This document shows positions 34,465-43,523 of a stretch of DNA of 43,739 nucleotides, one piece after another. The stretch comes from Erysipelotrichaceae bacterium RD49 (GTDB lineage: Bacteria > Bacillota_I > Bacilli_A > Erysipelotrichales > Erysipelotrichaceae), in contig JADGIS010000003.1 in NCBI GenBank assembly GCA_015233825.1, forward strand, positions 1-43,739, given 5' to 3'. A program made the translations under genes and the position numbers. The first letter of the stretch is position 1; each line of letters starts with the position of its first letter. A model generated the notes under the pieces. It was not told the origin of the DNA and searched no databases. It saw nothing but the letters and a program-made list of their open reading frames with translations.

Positions 34465-34492
34465 ATTTTAGACCTCTTTTTTGACGTTACAA
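34465..34492 (-). promoter_or_regulatory. candidate promoter of the MATE transporter gene
   Basis: Minus-strand TTGTAA (34487-34492), a 16-base spacer and TAAAAT (34465-34470), about 50 bases before the GTG start. The rest of the 34465-34768 gap holds only this and the asnA promoter. Confidence 0.45.
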
Positions 34493-34708
34493 TCTTGTCA
34501 TTGCTGGACCAAGCGATTGCCCAAGCGGCTTTTTTCGCGTTGTAAACGGATCCAATCGGCTTAATTCGCCAAAAAAGCAACCCGTATCAAGACCATTTAA
34601 GATTGCTTTCAATCTGGAAAAGCCAACAAAAGGATCTTTCATTTCTCTTCAGATTCATCCATTCTATCCACAGAAAACAGACAAATCCCTTTTGATGAAA
34701 ACGCTTTG

Positions 34709-34717
34709 TGCTATACT
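34709..34717 (+). promoter_or_regulatory. extended -10 promoter of asnA
   Basis: TGCTATACT is an extended -10 (TGn plus TATACT) about 50 bases before the asnA ATG. No good -35 is present, as expected for this promoter class. No asparagine T-box is seen in the short leader. Confidence 0.5.
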
Positions 34718-34768
34718 TTTTCAGTCTTTCATTTTTTATCTTTTTTCATTTTTTAGGAAAGGAATTTT

Positions 34769-35776
34769 ATGAATCTTTATATTCCCGAAAATTACGATCC
34801 TGTCCTGAGTGTCCGTGAAACGCAGGAAGCGATCAAATACATCCGTGACACCTTCCAGCATGAATTCGGCAAGAAGATGCACTTGGAGCGAATCTCCGCT
34901 CCGCTCTATGTGACCCGCTCCTCCGGTCTGAATGACAACCTCAATGGCGTGGAAACGCCCGTCGGCTTTACGATGGCCGAACTGCCTGGTGAAGACATCG
35001 AAGTGGTTCACTCCTTAGCCAAATGGAAACGCAATGCGCTTGGCGAATATGGCTTTAAACCTGGTGAAGGCCTGTACACCAACATGAATGCCATCCGCAA
35101 AGATGAAGAACTCGACAACCTGCATTCTTCCTACGTCGACCAATGGGACTGGGAAAAGGTCATCAACAAAGAGGAGCGCAACCTGGAAACCCTCAAAGAC
35201 CACGTCCGCACGATTTACCAGGTCATCAAGCATATGGAACATGAAGTCTGGTACCGCTATCCGCATGCGGTCAACCACCTGCCCGATGACATACATTTCA
35301 TCACGACGCGTGAACTCTATGATCTCTATCCAGAGCTGAGTGCCAAAGAGCGAGAAAACCAGATCTGCAAACAATACGGCGCCGTCTTCGTTATGCAGAT
35401 TGGCGACAAGCTGCCCGATGGCACCAAGCATGATGGCCGGGCACCCGACTATGATGACTGGACATTGAATGGCGATATTTTATTCTGGTATCCGCCTTTG
35501 CAGTCGGCTTTTGAAGTCTCCTCCATGGGCATCCGCGTGGATGAAGACGCGATGCAAAGCCAGCTGGAGAAAGAAAATGCCCTGGACCGCCTGGATCTGC
35601 CCTTCCACAAAAAAATCATGAACGGAGAGCTTCCGTATACCATTGGCGGTGGAATCGGCCAGTCCAGACTTTGCATGCTGCTGCTGCAAAAAGCCCATAT
35701 TGGGGAAGTCCAGGCTTCTTTATGGCCAGAAGAGATGCGCAAAGCCTGCAAAGAAGCCAACATCCAGCTGCTCTAA
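34769..35776 (+). CDS. asnA: aspartate-ammonia ligase (asparagine synthetase A)
   Basis: ATP-dependent enzyme of 335 residues that makes asparagine from aspartate and ammonia, with a class II aminoacyl-tRNA-synthetase-like fold. Family motifs are [20 protein letters not shown], the conserved [11 protein letters not shown] and [22 protein letters not shown], and the ATP-binding [15 protein letters not shown] with the motif 3 Arg. AGGAAAGGAA lies upstream of ATG 34769. It is a single-gene unit between its own promoter and the terminator at 35851-35882. Confidence 0.97.
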   Translation: MNLYIPENYDPVLSVRETQEAIKYIRDTFQHEFGKKMHLERISAPLYVTRSSGLNDNLNGVETPVGFTMAELPGEDIEVVHSLAKWKRNALGEYGFKPGEGLYTNMNAIRKDEELDNLHSSYVDQWDWEKVINKEERNLETLKDHVRTIYQVIKHMEHEVWYRYPHAVNHLPDDIHFITTRELYDLYPELSAKERENQICKQYGAVFVMQIGDKLPDGTKHDGRAPDYDDWTLNGDILFWYPPLQSAFEVSSMGIRVDEDAMQSQLEKENALDRLDLPFHKKIMNGELPYTIGGGIGQSRLCMLLLQKAHIGEVQASLWPEEMRKACKEANIQLL

Positions 35777-35850
35777 GCAGCAATCTGCAGACTTTCTCTG
35801 CTTCGAATCCATATATCCAATTCATCCGATTCACTTAACTTTTGAAACAC

Positions 35851-35882
35851 GAAAAACATCGGCTTGGGCCGATGTTTTTGTT
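35851..35882. terminator. intrinsic terminator after asnA
   Basis: A perfect 12-bp stem (AAAAACATCGGC / GCCGATGTTTTT) with a TTGG tetraloop and a T run on both strands. It ends asnA and may also end the convergent methionine operon. Confidence 0.9.
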
Positions 35883-35974
35883 TGCTGAATTATAATTGTT
35901 TTTACTTGATCAGTGATATTCGTTTTTACAAATTCTGATATTTCCGTACTTAATATTCTGGCGGCAATGCTGGC

Positions 35975-37825
35975 TTAGAGCGTTTTGGCATAGGCAATCA
36001 AGTCGCAGATCAAAGACACTCTTCGAAAAGGCGTCATCAAGTAAAATCCATCGACCATCTCCTTCATCTGATCCATCTTTTCATAGCAGAACGCTTTAGA
36101 GATGGCCTCACATTCGGCTCGGTCTTTATTTTGAAAGCTCTGGGCTAAATCATCTGGTATATCCATGCCAGTAATCTCATTTTTTAAAAAGCAAGCATTG
36201 CGATAACTTACAATCGGCATAATGCCACCATAGATTGCTCCGGATAGTTCAGCTCTGGCCCGCTTTAAATTGGCCAAGGCCCGCTTGGAAAAAACAGGCT
36301 GGGTTAAAAAGCCTTCGATGCCGTTGGCTTCTTTTTCTTTGGCCAGCCGCAGCTGGACATCGAAATTGCGCGCATTGACATCCAGTGCTCCAAGCGTATG
36401 AAACGGTCTGCATAAGCCCTGCTCACCCAGGGAGCGGACAAATGAAGCCAAGGTCCTGGAGTTAAAGGAGAAAACAGCCCTTACCTCATCGCGGCTTTCC
36501 AAGGGCAGTGGATCGCCGGTGACCAAGAGCACTTGATGGACATCTTCCATCGACAGTCCCAGAAGCAAAGCTTTCATCGCATTGAGGTTGCGGTCCCGGC
36601 AGGTCATATGCGGGAGCACTTCCATGCCAAGCTCGCGGTGCACCTTGCAGGCCAGAATCGAAGAATCCGCCCGCGGCCGGCCGATCGGGTTATCAGCAAT
36701 CGTCAATAAATCTGCTCCGGCTGAATGCAGATGGGAAGCATCTTCTAAAAACCCGGAAACATGGTCGCTTTCGGGCGGATCCAGTTCAACCAGAATGGCT
36801 TTCTGGCCGGTCTGTCTTCGCTGATCGAGCAGATCCGGCTGGCGGCTGATTGCTGGCTGGCTGGGGCCCGCATGTTCATCGGGACAAGCACAAGGGTTCT
36901 GTATGGATGACAAGCCATCGTTTGGCTTTTGGACTTGATTCCTGGATGGATCGAAAGCTTGGACTGCTTTATAGCTGCCCTGCACTTTTTGCAGGCTGTC
37001 GGTTAAGGCCTGGATATGTTCGGGTGTCGTGCCGCAGCAGCCGCCCACAATCGCTGCGCCTTCCAAAACCATGTTGGCCAGGTGGCGGGCAAAATAATCC
37101 GGCTGGCCATCATAGAGGGTTCGTCTTTCGCTCACGCTTGGATAGCCGGCATTCGGCATGAAAGATAACGGTTTTGAAAACTTGGGAAGATCCTGCATCT
37201 GCCGATGCATATGGCTGGGACCGCACAAGCAGTTGTAGCCCATCGCATCCACTTCCGGAATCTGGTCAAGAGCTGCTAGCAGCTGGCGGCCGGAAAGGCC
37301 GCTTTTGGTCAAGCCATCCGTTCCTACCGCAATGCTGGCGATGACCACGCAATCCGGATTCTTTTCCTTGATCTGCCTTGCCGTTTTTTCAATGCCATCA
37401 ATCGACGAGAGCGTTTCAAACAAAATCCCATCGACGCCAGCTTCGACAAGCAAATCAGCCAGAGGCAGATAAATCTGGCTGGGATCAGCCTGTGCAGGGA
37501 CCGGCCCTAGATCGCCAAAGACCATCGGCTTTGAGCCCAGCTTTTCTTGGCTTGCTTGATCCAGACATTCATACGCAAGCCTGGCCTGCTGGACGGCTTT
37601 ATTGACGAGAATGGCTTGCTCCTGGTAGTTGGTGAACATTTGGGGCAGGCCGAAGGTATTGGTCTTCAGGGCGTTTGCGCCTGCCTTTAAATACGCCTGG
37701 TGCATGCCAGTGACCAGATCGGGATCATTGAGATTGGCCTGTTCAATCAAAGCGGAGGATCGGCCGGAAAGACTGGCATAAAAGGTTCCATAGGCCCCAT
37801 CAAAAATTAATGGCAGCTTAAGCAT
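35975..37825 (-). CDS. bifunctional homocysteine S-methyltransferase / methylenetetrahydrofolate reductase (YitJ-like)
   Basis: Fusion of 616 residues. Residues 1-285 are a homocysteine methyltransferase domain with zinc ligands in GYNCLCGP and GGCCGTTPEH. A Gln/Pro-rich linker (about 295-345) follows. Residues 345-616 are a methylenetetrahydrofolate reductase barrel (VELDPPES, PHMTCRDRN, LLVTGDPLP, GIEGFLTQPVF). It resembles B. subtilis YitJ. Beside MetH it would supply 5-methyltetrahydrofolate. ATG 37825 is chosen because AAGGAG lies 7 bases upstream and the family sequence begins there. It overlaps the metH stop by 8 bases. It is the last gene of the three-gene operon. Confidence 0.92.
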   Translation of the reverse strand: MLKLPLIFDGAYGTFYASLSGRSSALIEQANLNDPDLVTGMHQAYLKAGANALKTNTFGLPQMFTNYQEQAILVNKAVQQARLAYECLDQASQEKLGSKPMVFGDLGPVPAQADPSQIYLPLADLLVEAGVDGILFETLSSIDGIEKTARQIKEKNPDCVVIASIAVGTDGLTKSGLSGRQLLAALDQIPEVDAMGYNCLCGPSHMHRQMQDLPKFSKPLSFMPNAGYPSVSERRTLYDGQPDYFARHLANMVLEGAAIVGGCCGTTPEHIQALTDSLQKVQGSYKAVQAFDPSRNQVQKPNDGLSSIQNPCACPDEHAGPSQPAISRQPDLLDQRRQTGQKAILVELDPPESDHVSGFLEDASHLHSAGADLLTIADNPIGRPRADSSILACKVHRELGMEVLPHMTCRDRNLNAMKALLLGLSMEDVHQVLLVTGDPLPLESRDEVRAVFSFNSRTLASFVRSLGEQGLCRPFHTLGALDVNARNFDVQLRLAKEKEANGIEGFLTQPVFSKRALANLKRARAELSGAIYGGIMPIVSYRNACFLKNEITGMDIPDDLAQSFQNKDRAECEAISKAFCYEKMDQMKEMVDGFYLMTPFRRVSLICDLIAYAKTL

Positions 37826-40319
37826 CGCCCTTCTCCTTGAAAGATCCAAACACTTCATCGGCCACTTTGATATCTTCCCTGGCATCTTTGCAATAATAAT
37901 CTGCTCCCATTGCCTGGGCCGCATCAGGAGTCACCACCGCGCCGCCGACCATGATCTTGGGTGGATTGTCCAAGGTATGAAGCAGTTCAATTGTTTTTTC
38001 CATGGAAGGCAGCGTGGTGGTCATCAAAGCCGACAAGCCGACTAATGGGGCTCCCGTTTGTTCAACCACCTGCAAGACAGCTTCAGGCGCGACATCCTTG
38101 CCAAGATCCACCACGGTATAGCCGTAGTTTTCTAACAGCGTCTTGACGATATTCTTGCCGATATCGTGAATATCGCCCTGAACAGTTGCCAGAACGATCG
38201 TTCCTTTGCTGGCTTGCTTTTCGCCTTTGGCAGCTATCGATTCTTTCAGTACATCAAAGACTGCCTGGGCCGCACTGGCTGCCTGCAAAAGCGAAGGCAG
38301 ATAAAGCTTGCCCTGCTCATAGTCTTTGCCTACTAAATCCAAAGCCGGAATCAATTGTTCTTCCGTCAGATCCAGTTCGCCTTTTCCCGCTGCTAACAGT
38401 TCTTTGGCTGCGTTGGCTGCCTGGGTCTCCAGTCCTTTATAAATGGCAGTCTGCAGATCCATATTTTGGCTGGTACTTGGCTGGTCGGCGGATTTTGTCT
38501 GGACAGGCACATTGGCATTGGCTTTTAAATCCGGACGGTCAGCAAATCTTGCCACATACCCGCGCAGGCCTTCGTCTTCACCGCTGATCGCTTTAAAAGA
38601 AGCAACCGCATCCATCAAGCCGGTTAAAGACGGGTTGATGATCGCAAAGTTCAATCCCGCTTGCATGGCAGCGGTTAAAAATGTCTGGTTCATCATCGCT
38701 CTGGCTGGCAGGCCAAAGGAAATATTGGAAACCCCTAAAATTGTCCTGGCATTCCAGTTTTCTTTGAGCCAGGTAATCGCCTTGAGTGTTTCGCGCGCCT
38801 GGTCTTGTTGGGCGGAGATGGTCAGCGACAGACAATCAAACCACAACTGCGAGCGATCGATGCCATACTTTGCCGCTTCATCCGCAATTTTCTTGGCGAT
38901 TTCAATTCGTTTTTCGGCTGTATCCGGCAGGCCCGCTTCATCCAGACAAAGCGCTACCACTGGTGCACCATACTTGGCCGCTAAAGGCAGAATGGCATCC
39001 AGGCTTTCTTGCTTGCCATTGACCGAGTTGATCGCCGCCTTGCCGTTGACGACGCGCAAAGCAGCCTCCAGGGCAGCTGGATTACTCGAATCCAAAAGCA
39101 GCGGCAGATCGCAGACGCTTTGAATCTTGCGCACGACACCCGGCAGCATTGTCACTTCATCCACGCCGGGCATGCCGACATTCACATCGAGCAGGTCAGC
39201 ACCCGCTTCTTTTTGCTCTAAAGCCAAGCGGGCACAAAGATCGAGATCCCCGGCTAATAAAGCAGCCTGCAGGCGCTTTTTGCCGGTCGGATTCATCCGC
39301 TCGCCGACTACTCGGATCCCATCAAGATCCAGAACCTGCAAACTTGAGCTGATCGCATCAAATCTGGGCTTTTTCAAAGAAGAGCCGAAATCCAATGCAG
39401 CCGCTTCGGATTCGAACTTTTCAGATTTAGCTTTCCTTTCGCCCTTTTCTTCTTCTCTTTGATCCGCTTGAACAGCTTCATGAAGAGCGCGAATGGTTGC
39501 CGGGGTTGTGCCGCAGCAGCCGCCTAAAATGGAAACGCCGGCGTCCATAAACTGCTTGGACAGCTTGGCAAACTGGTCATCGGGCAGGTGGTAATGGCCG
39601 GTAAATGGATCAGGCAGTCCGGCATTGGGCTTGGCAGCAACAGGCAGATTGGTCACCTGGCATAACCGCTCCAACAGCGGCAGCAGCTGGTCCGGGCCAA
39701 GCGAACAGTTGATACCAATCGCATCCGCTCCATTGGCTTCTAAGGTTAAGGCAGCCGCTTCAACTGGCGTTCCGGTAAACGTCCGTCCATTGGCTTCAAA
39801 AGTCATCGTCACCAGAACAGGCAGATTGCTGTGTTCTTTGGCCGCGCGCAAGGCTGCCTTGGCTTCATAGAGATCGGTCATCGTTTCGATGACAATTAGA
39901 TCTGCTCCCGCTTTGACGCCAACTTCGACCATTCTGGCAAATTCCTCATACGCCTCTTCAAAGCTCGTGCTGCCCATCGGTTCCATCAGGACCCCAAGCG
40001 GGCCAAGATCCAAGGCTACTTTGACATCCGTTTTCTGGGCTGCCTTTTTGGCGTTGGCAATTCCCGCTTCAATGATCTGGTCATAGGCATATTTTTCGTT
40101 TTCATATTTATGCGGACTGGCGCCAAACGTATTGGCATAAACCACATCTGCTCCGGCCTCAATGTAGGCTTTATGAATAGCCGTAATGGCTTCAGGCTGT
40201 TCAAGGTTGTAATACTCGGGCAGCGGCACAGCGGGCAGATTGGCCCTTTGAATCATCGTGCCCATTGCGCCATCTAAAAATAAGGGCGCCGTTTTCCTTT
40301 TGAATCCATTATTCGCCAT
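37818..40319 (-). CDS. metH: cobalamin-dependent methionine synthase lacking the activation domain
   Basis: Methionine synthase of 833 residues, against about 1200 in E. coli. Domains in order: the homocysteine-binding barrel (about 10-300; GINCSLGP and GGCCGTTP zinc ligands), the pterin/methyl-folate barrel (about 340-600; GERMNPTGKK, DVNVGMPGVDE), the cobalamin cap (about 640-720) and the cobalamin-binding domain (about 715-833) with DIHDIGKNIV, whose His ligates cobalt. The C-terminal SAM-binding reactivation domain is absent and encoded separately just upstream. ATG 40319 has AAAGGA upstream, and a longer frame to 40418 is only the overlap with that gene. The start overlaps the upstream gene by 11 bases and the end overlaps the YitJ-like gene. 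Confidence 0.94.
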   Translation of the reverse strand: MANNGFKRKTAPLFLDGAMGTMIQRANLPAVPLPEYYNLEQPEAITAIHKAYIEAGADVVYANTFGASPHKYENEKYAYDQIIEAGIANAKKAAQKTDVKVALDLGPLGVLMEPMGSTSFEEAYEEFARMVEVGVKAGADLIVIETMTDLYEAKAALRAAKEHSNLPVLVTMTFEANGRTFTGTPVEAAALTLEANGADAIGINCSLGPDQLLPLLERLCQVTNLPVAAKPNAGLPDPFTGHYHLPDDQFAKLSKQFMDAGVSILGGCCGTTPATIRALHEAVQADQREEEKGERKAKSEKFESEAAALDFGSSLKKPRFDAISSSLQVLDLDGIRVVGERMNPTGKKRLQAALLAGDLDLCARLALEQKEAGADLLDVNVGMPGVDEVTMLPGVVRKIQSVCDLPLLLDSSNPAALEAALRVVNGKAAINSVNGKQESLDAILPLAAKYGAPVVALCLDEAGLPDTAEKRIEIAKKIADEAAKYGIDRSQLWFDCLSLTISAQQDQARETLKAITWLKENWNARTILGVSNISFGLPARAMMNQTFLTAAMQAGLNFAIINPSLTGLMDAVASFKAISGEDEGLRGYVARFADRPDLKANANVPVQTKSADQPSTSQNMDLQTAIYKGLETQAANAAKELLAAGKGELDLTEEQLIPALDLVGKDYEQGKLYLPSLLQAASAAQAVFDVLKESIAAKGEKQASKGTIVLATVQGDIHDIGKNIVKTLLENYGYTVVDLGKDVAPEAVLQVVEQTGAPLVGLSALMTTTLPSMEKTIELLHTLDNPPKIMVGGAVVTPDAAQAMGADYYCKDAREDIKVADEVFGSFKEKGDA

Positions 40320-40989
40320 GACAAGTTGTTCCTTTCTTGCGATACGTGCAGCTCTTGTTGAGTGAGCAATATCCACATCCGCGAATCCTGGCGGGCTGTG
40401 GGTTTTGGGAGACGCCAATCAAGGCGGTAATGCTTTTGGTTGGCGCCATCATATACGAATCCAGAACCGTAATTCCGCAGCGAAGCGGCAGATTGAGCAG
40501 CTGCCCGATCGCTTTTTGCAACGCAATCGGCAGATCACCATAGCCGCAGGAAAAACGATCCGTAAAATACAAGTTTTGAAATTCGGGCAGCGCATGGAGG
40601 TTTTCCTCCAGCTCATCCAGCACCCGCTCGATCAAAGCCGAGCCGGCCGCATCAAATAGCAAAGCTTTGGCCGGATCGTTTTGGGCTTGAAACAAGCTGC
40701 TCTGCCTGTCAAAGCCATGGCCCAAGGTCCCGGCTGCCAGAATCACCTGATCGCAATCCGCTAACATTGTGCTGGCCATTTTGCCCGGTAAAATCAAGCC
40801 GCCTGGCTCTAAGCGGATTTGGTCCGCTTGTTTTACAATTTGAAAGACCCGCCACGTACTCTTGGAAGCGATGGCTGCTTCCAGCTCAGACTCCATCGCC
40901 TGCAGCATGAGCTGAAAAGGTGAATGGTCAGGATCTTTGACTCCGGCATAACGAAGCGCTAACCGAAGATCAGTTTCATTCATTTTCAT
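40309..40989 (-). CDS. stand-alone MetH activation-domain protein
   Basis: Protein of 226 residues that resembles the reactivation domain normally at the MetH C-terminus, which uses S-adenosylmethionine and an electron donor to rescue oxidised cobalamin. Matching motifs are LAAGTLGHGFD, DRFSCGYGDLPIALQKAI and DSYMMAPTKSITALIGVS. The last 25 residues form a Cys motif, CGYCSLNKSC ... TTC (C-x2-C-x5-C-x7-C), which may bind a metal or cluster. It is first in the metH operon and overlaps metH by 11 bases. No Shine-Dalgarno sequence precedes ATG 40989. TATACT lies 8 bases upstream (40998-41003), so the mRNA may be leaderless. Confidence 0.88.
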   Translation of the reverse strand: MKMNETDLRLALRYAGVKDPDHSPFQLMLQAMESELEAAIASKSTWRVFQIVKQADQIRLEPGGLILPGKMASTMLADCDQVILAAGTLGHGFDRQSSLFQAQNDPAKALLFDAAGSALIERVLDELEENLHALPEFQNLYFTDRFSCGYGDLPIALQKAIGQLLNLPLRCGITVLDSYMMAPTKSITALIGVSQNPQPARIRGCGYCSLNKSCTYRKKGTTCHGE

Positions 40990-41061
40990 ATGCTAAGAGT
41001 ATACTGATCATAAACCAGATTGCTATTTCAAATCCGGTTTCAATTTGAAAGGAATTTCTTT

Positions 41062-41547
41062 ATGGACAAAGAAAACAAGAAAAAGCAGCAAGCCAACGCT
41101 GAAAAGAAAAAGCTGACGATAATTGTGGGGGTTATTGTTGCGGTCCTCGCGATTGGGTTAGCCTTCATGGCATTCAACAACAAACCAGCCAATACTCCTG
41201 CAGCCTCAACAAGCTCAATGGCCTCCAGCCAAGCTAGCGCAGCCCCTGCCGAAGCAGTCAAAGAATATGTCTTTGAAGTCACCCACAAAGATGGCTCTAC
41301 CCTGCAAAAGACCTTTACTACCCAAAGAGAATATCTCGACAAAGCCCTGTTAAATGAAGGGGTTGTTGCTGGAGATGAGGGAGACTATGGATTGTTTGTA
41401 ACCGAAGTGGATGGCGAAAAGGCCGATTACAATGTCGATGGCGGCTGGTGGAAATTTATCGTCAATGGCGAAGAATCCCAGGTCGGCGTCAGCTCCACCC
41501 CGGTTGAAAACGGCAGCACCTATTCCTTCGTCTACACAACGAACTGA
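41062..41547 (+). CDS. DUF4430-domain membrane-anchored protein
   Basis: Protein of 161 residues: a basic N-terminus (MDKENKKKQQ), one membrane segment (about 18-37), a Ser/Ala/Thr-rich spacer (about 40-65), then a DUF4430 domain (about 70-161; EYLDKALLNEGVV, FVTEVDGEKADY, GGWWKFIVNGEESQVG, VENGSTYSFVYT). DUF4430 is related to the small domain of transcobalamin and occurs with ECF-type uptake systems. ATG 41062 has AAAGGA 8 bases upstream. It shares one base with the next gene (TGATG). Divergent from the cobalamin-dependent MetH operon, it may capture cobalamin or a related ligand outside the cell. That ligand is inferred from context. Confidence 0.85.
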   Translation: MDKENKKKQQANAEKKKLTIIVGVIVAVLAIGLAFMAFNNKPANTPAASTSSMASSQASAAPAEAVKEYVFEVTHKDGSTLQKTFTTQREYLDKALLNEGVVAGDEGDYGLFVTEVDGEKADYNVDGGWWKFIVNGEESQVGVSSTPVENGSTYSFVYTTN

Positions 41548-42125
41548 TGAAACCCCGCTTTTCTCAACCTGGTTTTTCTAAAAAAGGCCACCTGTACATT
41601 GGCCGTTCCAGACAGAGACTGAAAAGCCTCTGTCTGTTTTCAATTTTAGGCGCAGTTGTCTTCGTAGCCAAAATGGCGATGGCCGGGCTGCCCAACATTG
41701 AACCCGTTTCGCTGTCCGTGATTTTGTTGGCGCAGGTGTTTGGCTGGCCGGCTTTAGCAGCGGTTTATGTCTATATAGCCTGTGAGTGGCTGGTCTGGGG
41801 GATTGGCTTGTGGTCCTTCTCCTATTTATATGTCTGGCTGATCCTGTTTGCGATCACCAGAGCTTTTGATTGGCTGCATTCTGCTTTGTTCTGGGCTTTG
41901 GTCGGGGCCGGCTTTGGCTTTTGCTTTGGAGCATTGTGTGCGCTTTGGCTGCTGGTGCTGCAAGGCTGGAGTGCAGCCTTTGTCTGGTGGCAGAATGGCG
42001 TATTTTTTGATCTGCTTCATGGCGCAGGTAATTTTGTCGTCATTTTCTTGTTGTACAAGCCGTTGTATACCCTGCTGATGCGGCTGAAAACAGCCTATGG
42101 AATTGGCGTCCATCCCATTCAATAA
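41547..42125 (+). CDS. ECF transporter S component (possible cobalamin uptake)
   Basis: Integral membrane protein of 192 residues with about six hydrophobic segments. The sequence AMAGLPNIEPVSLSVILLAQ is typical of S components of energy-coupling-factor transporters paired with DUF4430 proteins. The N-terminal 30 residues are basic and cytoplasmic. The shared ATPase and EcfT subunits are not in this window, as usual for group II ECF systems. It is translationally coupled to the DUF4430 gene. The ligand is not provable from sequence. The divergent metH operon makes cobalamin the best guess. Confidence 0.8.
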   Translation: MKPRFSQPGFSKKGHLYIGRSRQRLKSLCLFSILGAVVFVAKMAMAGLPNIEPVSLSVILLAQVFGWPALAAVYVYIACEWLVWGIGLWSFSYLYVWLILFAITRAFDWLHSALFWALVGAGFGFCFGALCALWLLVLQGWSAAFVWWQNGVFFDLLHGAGNFVVIFLLYKPLYTLLMRLKTAYGIGVHPIQ

Positions 42126-42157
42126 GTCTCAATACGTCATCAAACCAATAAGCCATC

Positions 42158-42208
42158 AAAAAATGCCCGAACGGCTGGAAGAACCTTCACAGAGATTCGG
42201 GCGTTTTT
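42158..42208. terminator. bidirectional intrinsic terminator
   Basis: AAATGCCCGAA pairs with TTCGGGCGTTT around a 24-base loop, with A-rich and T-rich flanks. It separates the S component gene from the convergent acyltransferase gene. Confidence 0.8.
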
Positions 42209-42249
42209 CATTCGAGTCTTTCAATGGACCAGCGACTGGAGGTAAAGGT

Positions 42250-43326
42250 CTATCTAGGGCTGGCTGGCCTTGGACTTTGATAGCCAAGCACCAGCAGCCG
42301 TAAAATTGGAATGCGGATTATGAGCTCGTATAACCCCAAGGATAAAGGATAAACCAGTACGAATCCAGCCAAGTAGCGAAGCCATGCCGGCAGGTGAAAG
42401 ACTTGAACATTAACGTAACATAAGGTTTCCAGGATTGGATAGTGCAAAACGTAAACCTCAAAACTTGTTTGGTTCATAAACGTATTGAATGGCGTCTGGG
42501 TATTGAAATGCTTTTTGAAAAAACCCAAAATGGCCAGCACCATCAGCCATAAATACAGATTGGTCGGTATGCTTTGCAAGATGGCATTCGTTGTAAAGTC
42601 CTGTCCCTGGTACAGCCATACATAGCCAAAACCACAAAGTACGGCAAGAACCATCAAAAGGTTGGCTGGCGCTGCCAATTCATCCTGGGGTCTTTCATGC
42701 GATAAAAATAAGTAGCCAATCATGAAAGAAACAAAGTAAATGCCAAACCGGTACATCGTCAAGACTGGCAGATTGAAGACAAAGCTGGAGGCATAAACCA
42801 AAACCACCAAGCCAAACAAAACCCAAAGATTGGCTTTACCGCAGAGTGTTCTCAGCCGCTCGTTAGGATCCAGTTTACGAAACAGGACGAGCAGCAGCGA
42901 ATACACGTACAGAACCTGGATAAACCAAAGCGGCCCGGTTCCAGACAGAGCGGCAATCGGCCAGACTAACGCTGGCGGAATCAGATCCGCTGCTCCGCCT
43001 GCGATCATGCCGACATAGCCGGTAATCCACTGGTATACCAGCAGGCCAATGGTGGATGGAATCAGCAGTTTGATCGTTCTGGCTTTTAAAAACTGCTTGG
43101 TCGTTTTCTTTTGCAAGGCATACCAGCTGTCAATGCCTGCTACAACATAAAGCAGCACCATAAACCAGGGATATACAAATAAAGCCAGGTCATCAAAAAT
43201 CGGAATGCTTTGGCTCCCTAATATCGCGCCAGGAATGCCAACTCCGTTAAATATATAGCAGACGTGATACAGGACAACCAAAACCACGGTTGTCCATTTG
43301 ATGTTGTTGAGATACCAGGTTTTCAT
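42250..43326 (-). CDS. acyltransferase family 3 membrane protein
   Basis: Multi-span membrane protein of 358 residues of the acyltransferase-3 (OafA/YrhL) family, which transfers acyl groups to sugars or other envelope targets. About ten membrane segments are seen. Family markers are the first-helix His in VVLVVLYHVCYIF, the KARTIKLLIPSTIG loop with conserved Arg, PLWFIQVLYVYSLLL and the late FEVYVLHYPIL helix. ATG 43326 is chosen since family sequence starts there, but its ribosome binding site is weak. An in-frame GTG at 43353 would add nine residues. The substrate is unknown. Confidence 0.88.
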   Translation of the reverse strand: MKTWYLNNIKWTTVVLVVLYHVCYIFNGVGIPGAILGSQSIPIFDDLALFVYPWFMVLLYVVAGIDSWYALQKKTTKQFLKARTIKLLIPSTIGLLVYQWITGYVGMIAGGAADLIPPALVWPIAALSGTGPLWFIQVLYVYSLLLVLFRKLDPNERLRTLCGKANLWVLFGLVVLVYASSFVFNLPVLTMYRFGIYFVSFMIGYLFLSHERPQDELAAPANLLMVLAVLCGFGYVWLYQGQDFTTNAILQSIPTNLYLWLMVLAILGFFKKHFNTQTPFNTFMNQTSFEVYVLHYPILETLCYVNVQVFHLPAWLRYLAGFVLVYPLSLGLYELIIRIPILRLLVLGYQSPRPASPR

Positions 43327-43436
43327 TTGAAATTCACTCACTTCCAGATCCACTCATTTTCAAACCTGACTTTTCTTTTCTGCCTTGCCGATATTTTCTC
43401 AATTTTATTTCTTATCTTAAGTCGTTGCTTCCCAGC

Positions 43437-43523
43437 TTATTGATCGTTTTGGTTTTCGTCTTCCTGGGTGTCAAAGATCGCCGTCGCAAACTGGATCAAG
43501 CTTTCCTTGGTCGGAATGGCCAT
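43437..43523 (-). CDS. possible 28-aa ORF near the right edge
   Basis: ATG 43523 to TAA 43437 encodes MAIPTKESLIQFATAIFDTQ followed by an acidic EDENQNDQ tail. It looks protein-like and may be the C-terminal remnant of a larger gene, since a few in-frame codons precede the ATG. AGAGGA abuts the ATG, too close to be a normal ribosome binding site. Confidence 0.25.
   Translation of the reverse strand: MAIPTKESLIQFATAIFDTQEDENQNDQ

Noticed and set aside
40990-41061. Cobalamin or SAM riboswitch between the metH operon and the DUF4430 gene
   Set aside because: The 72-base divergent gap is too short for either riboswitch plus two promoters, and no B12-box-like sequence is seen.
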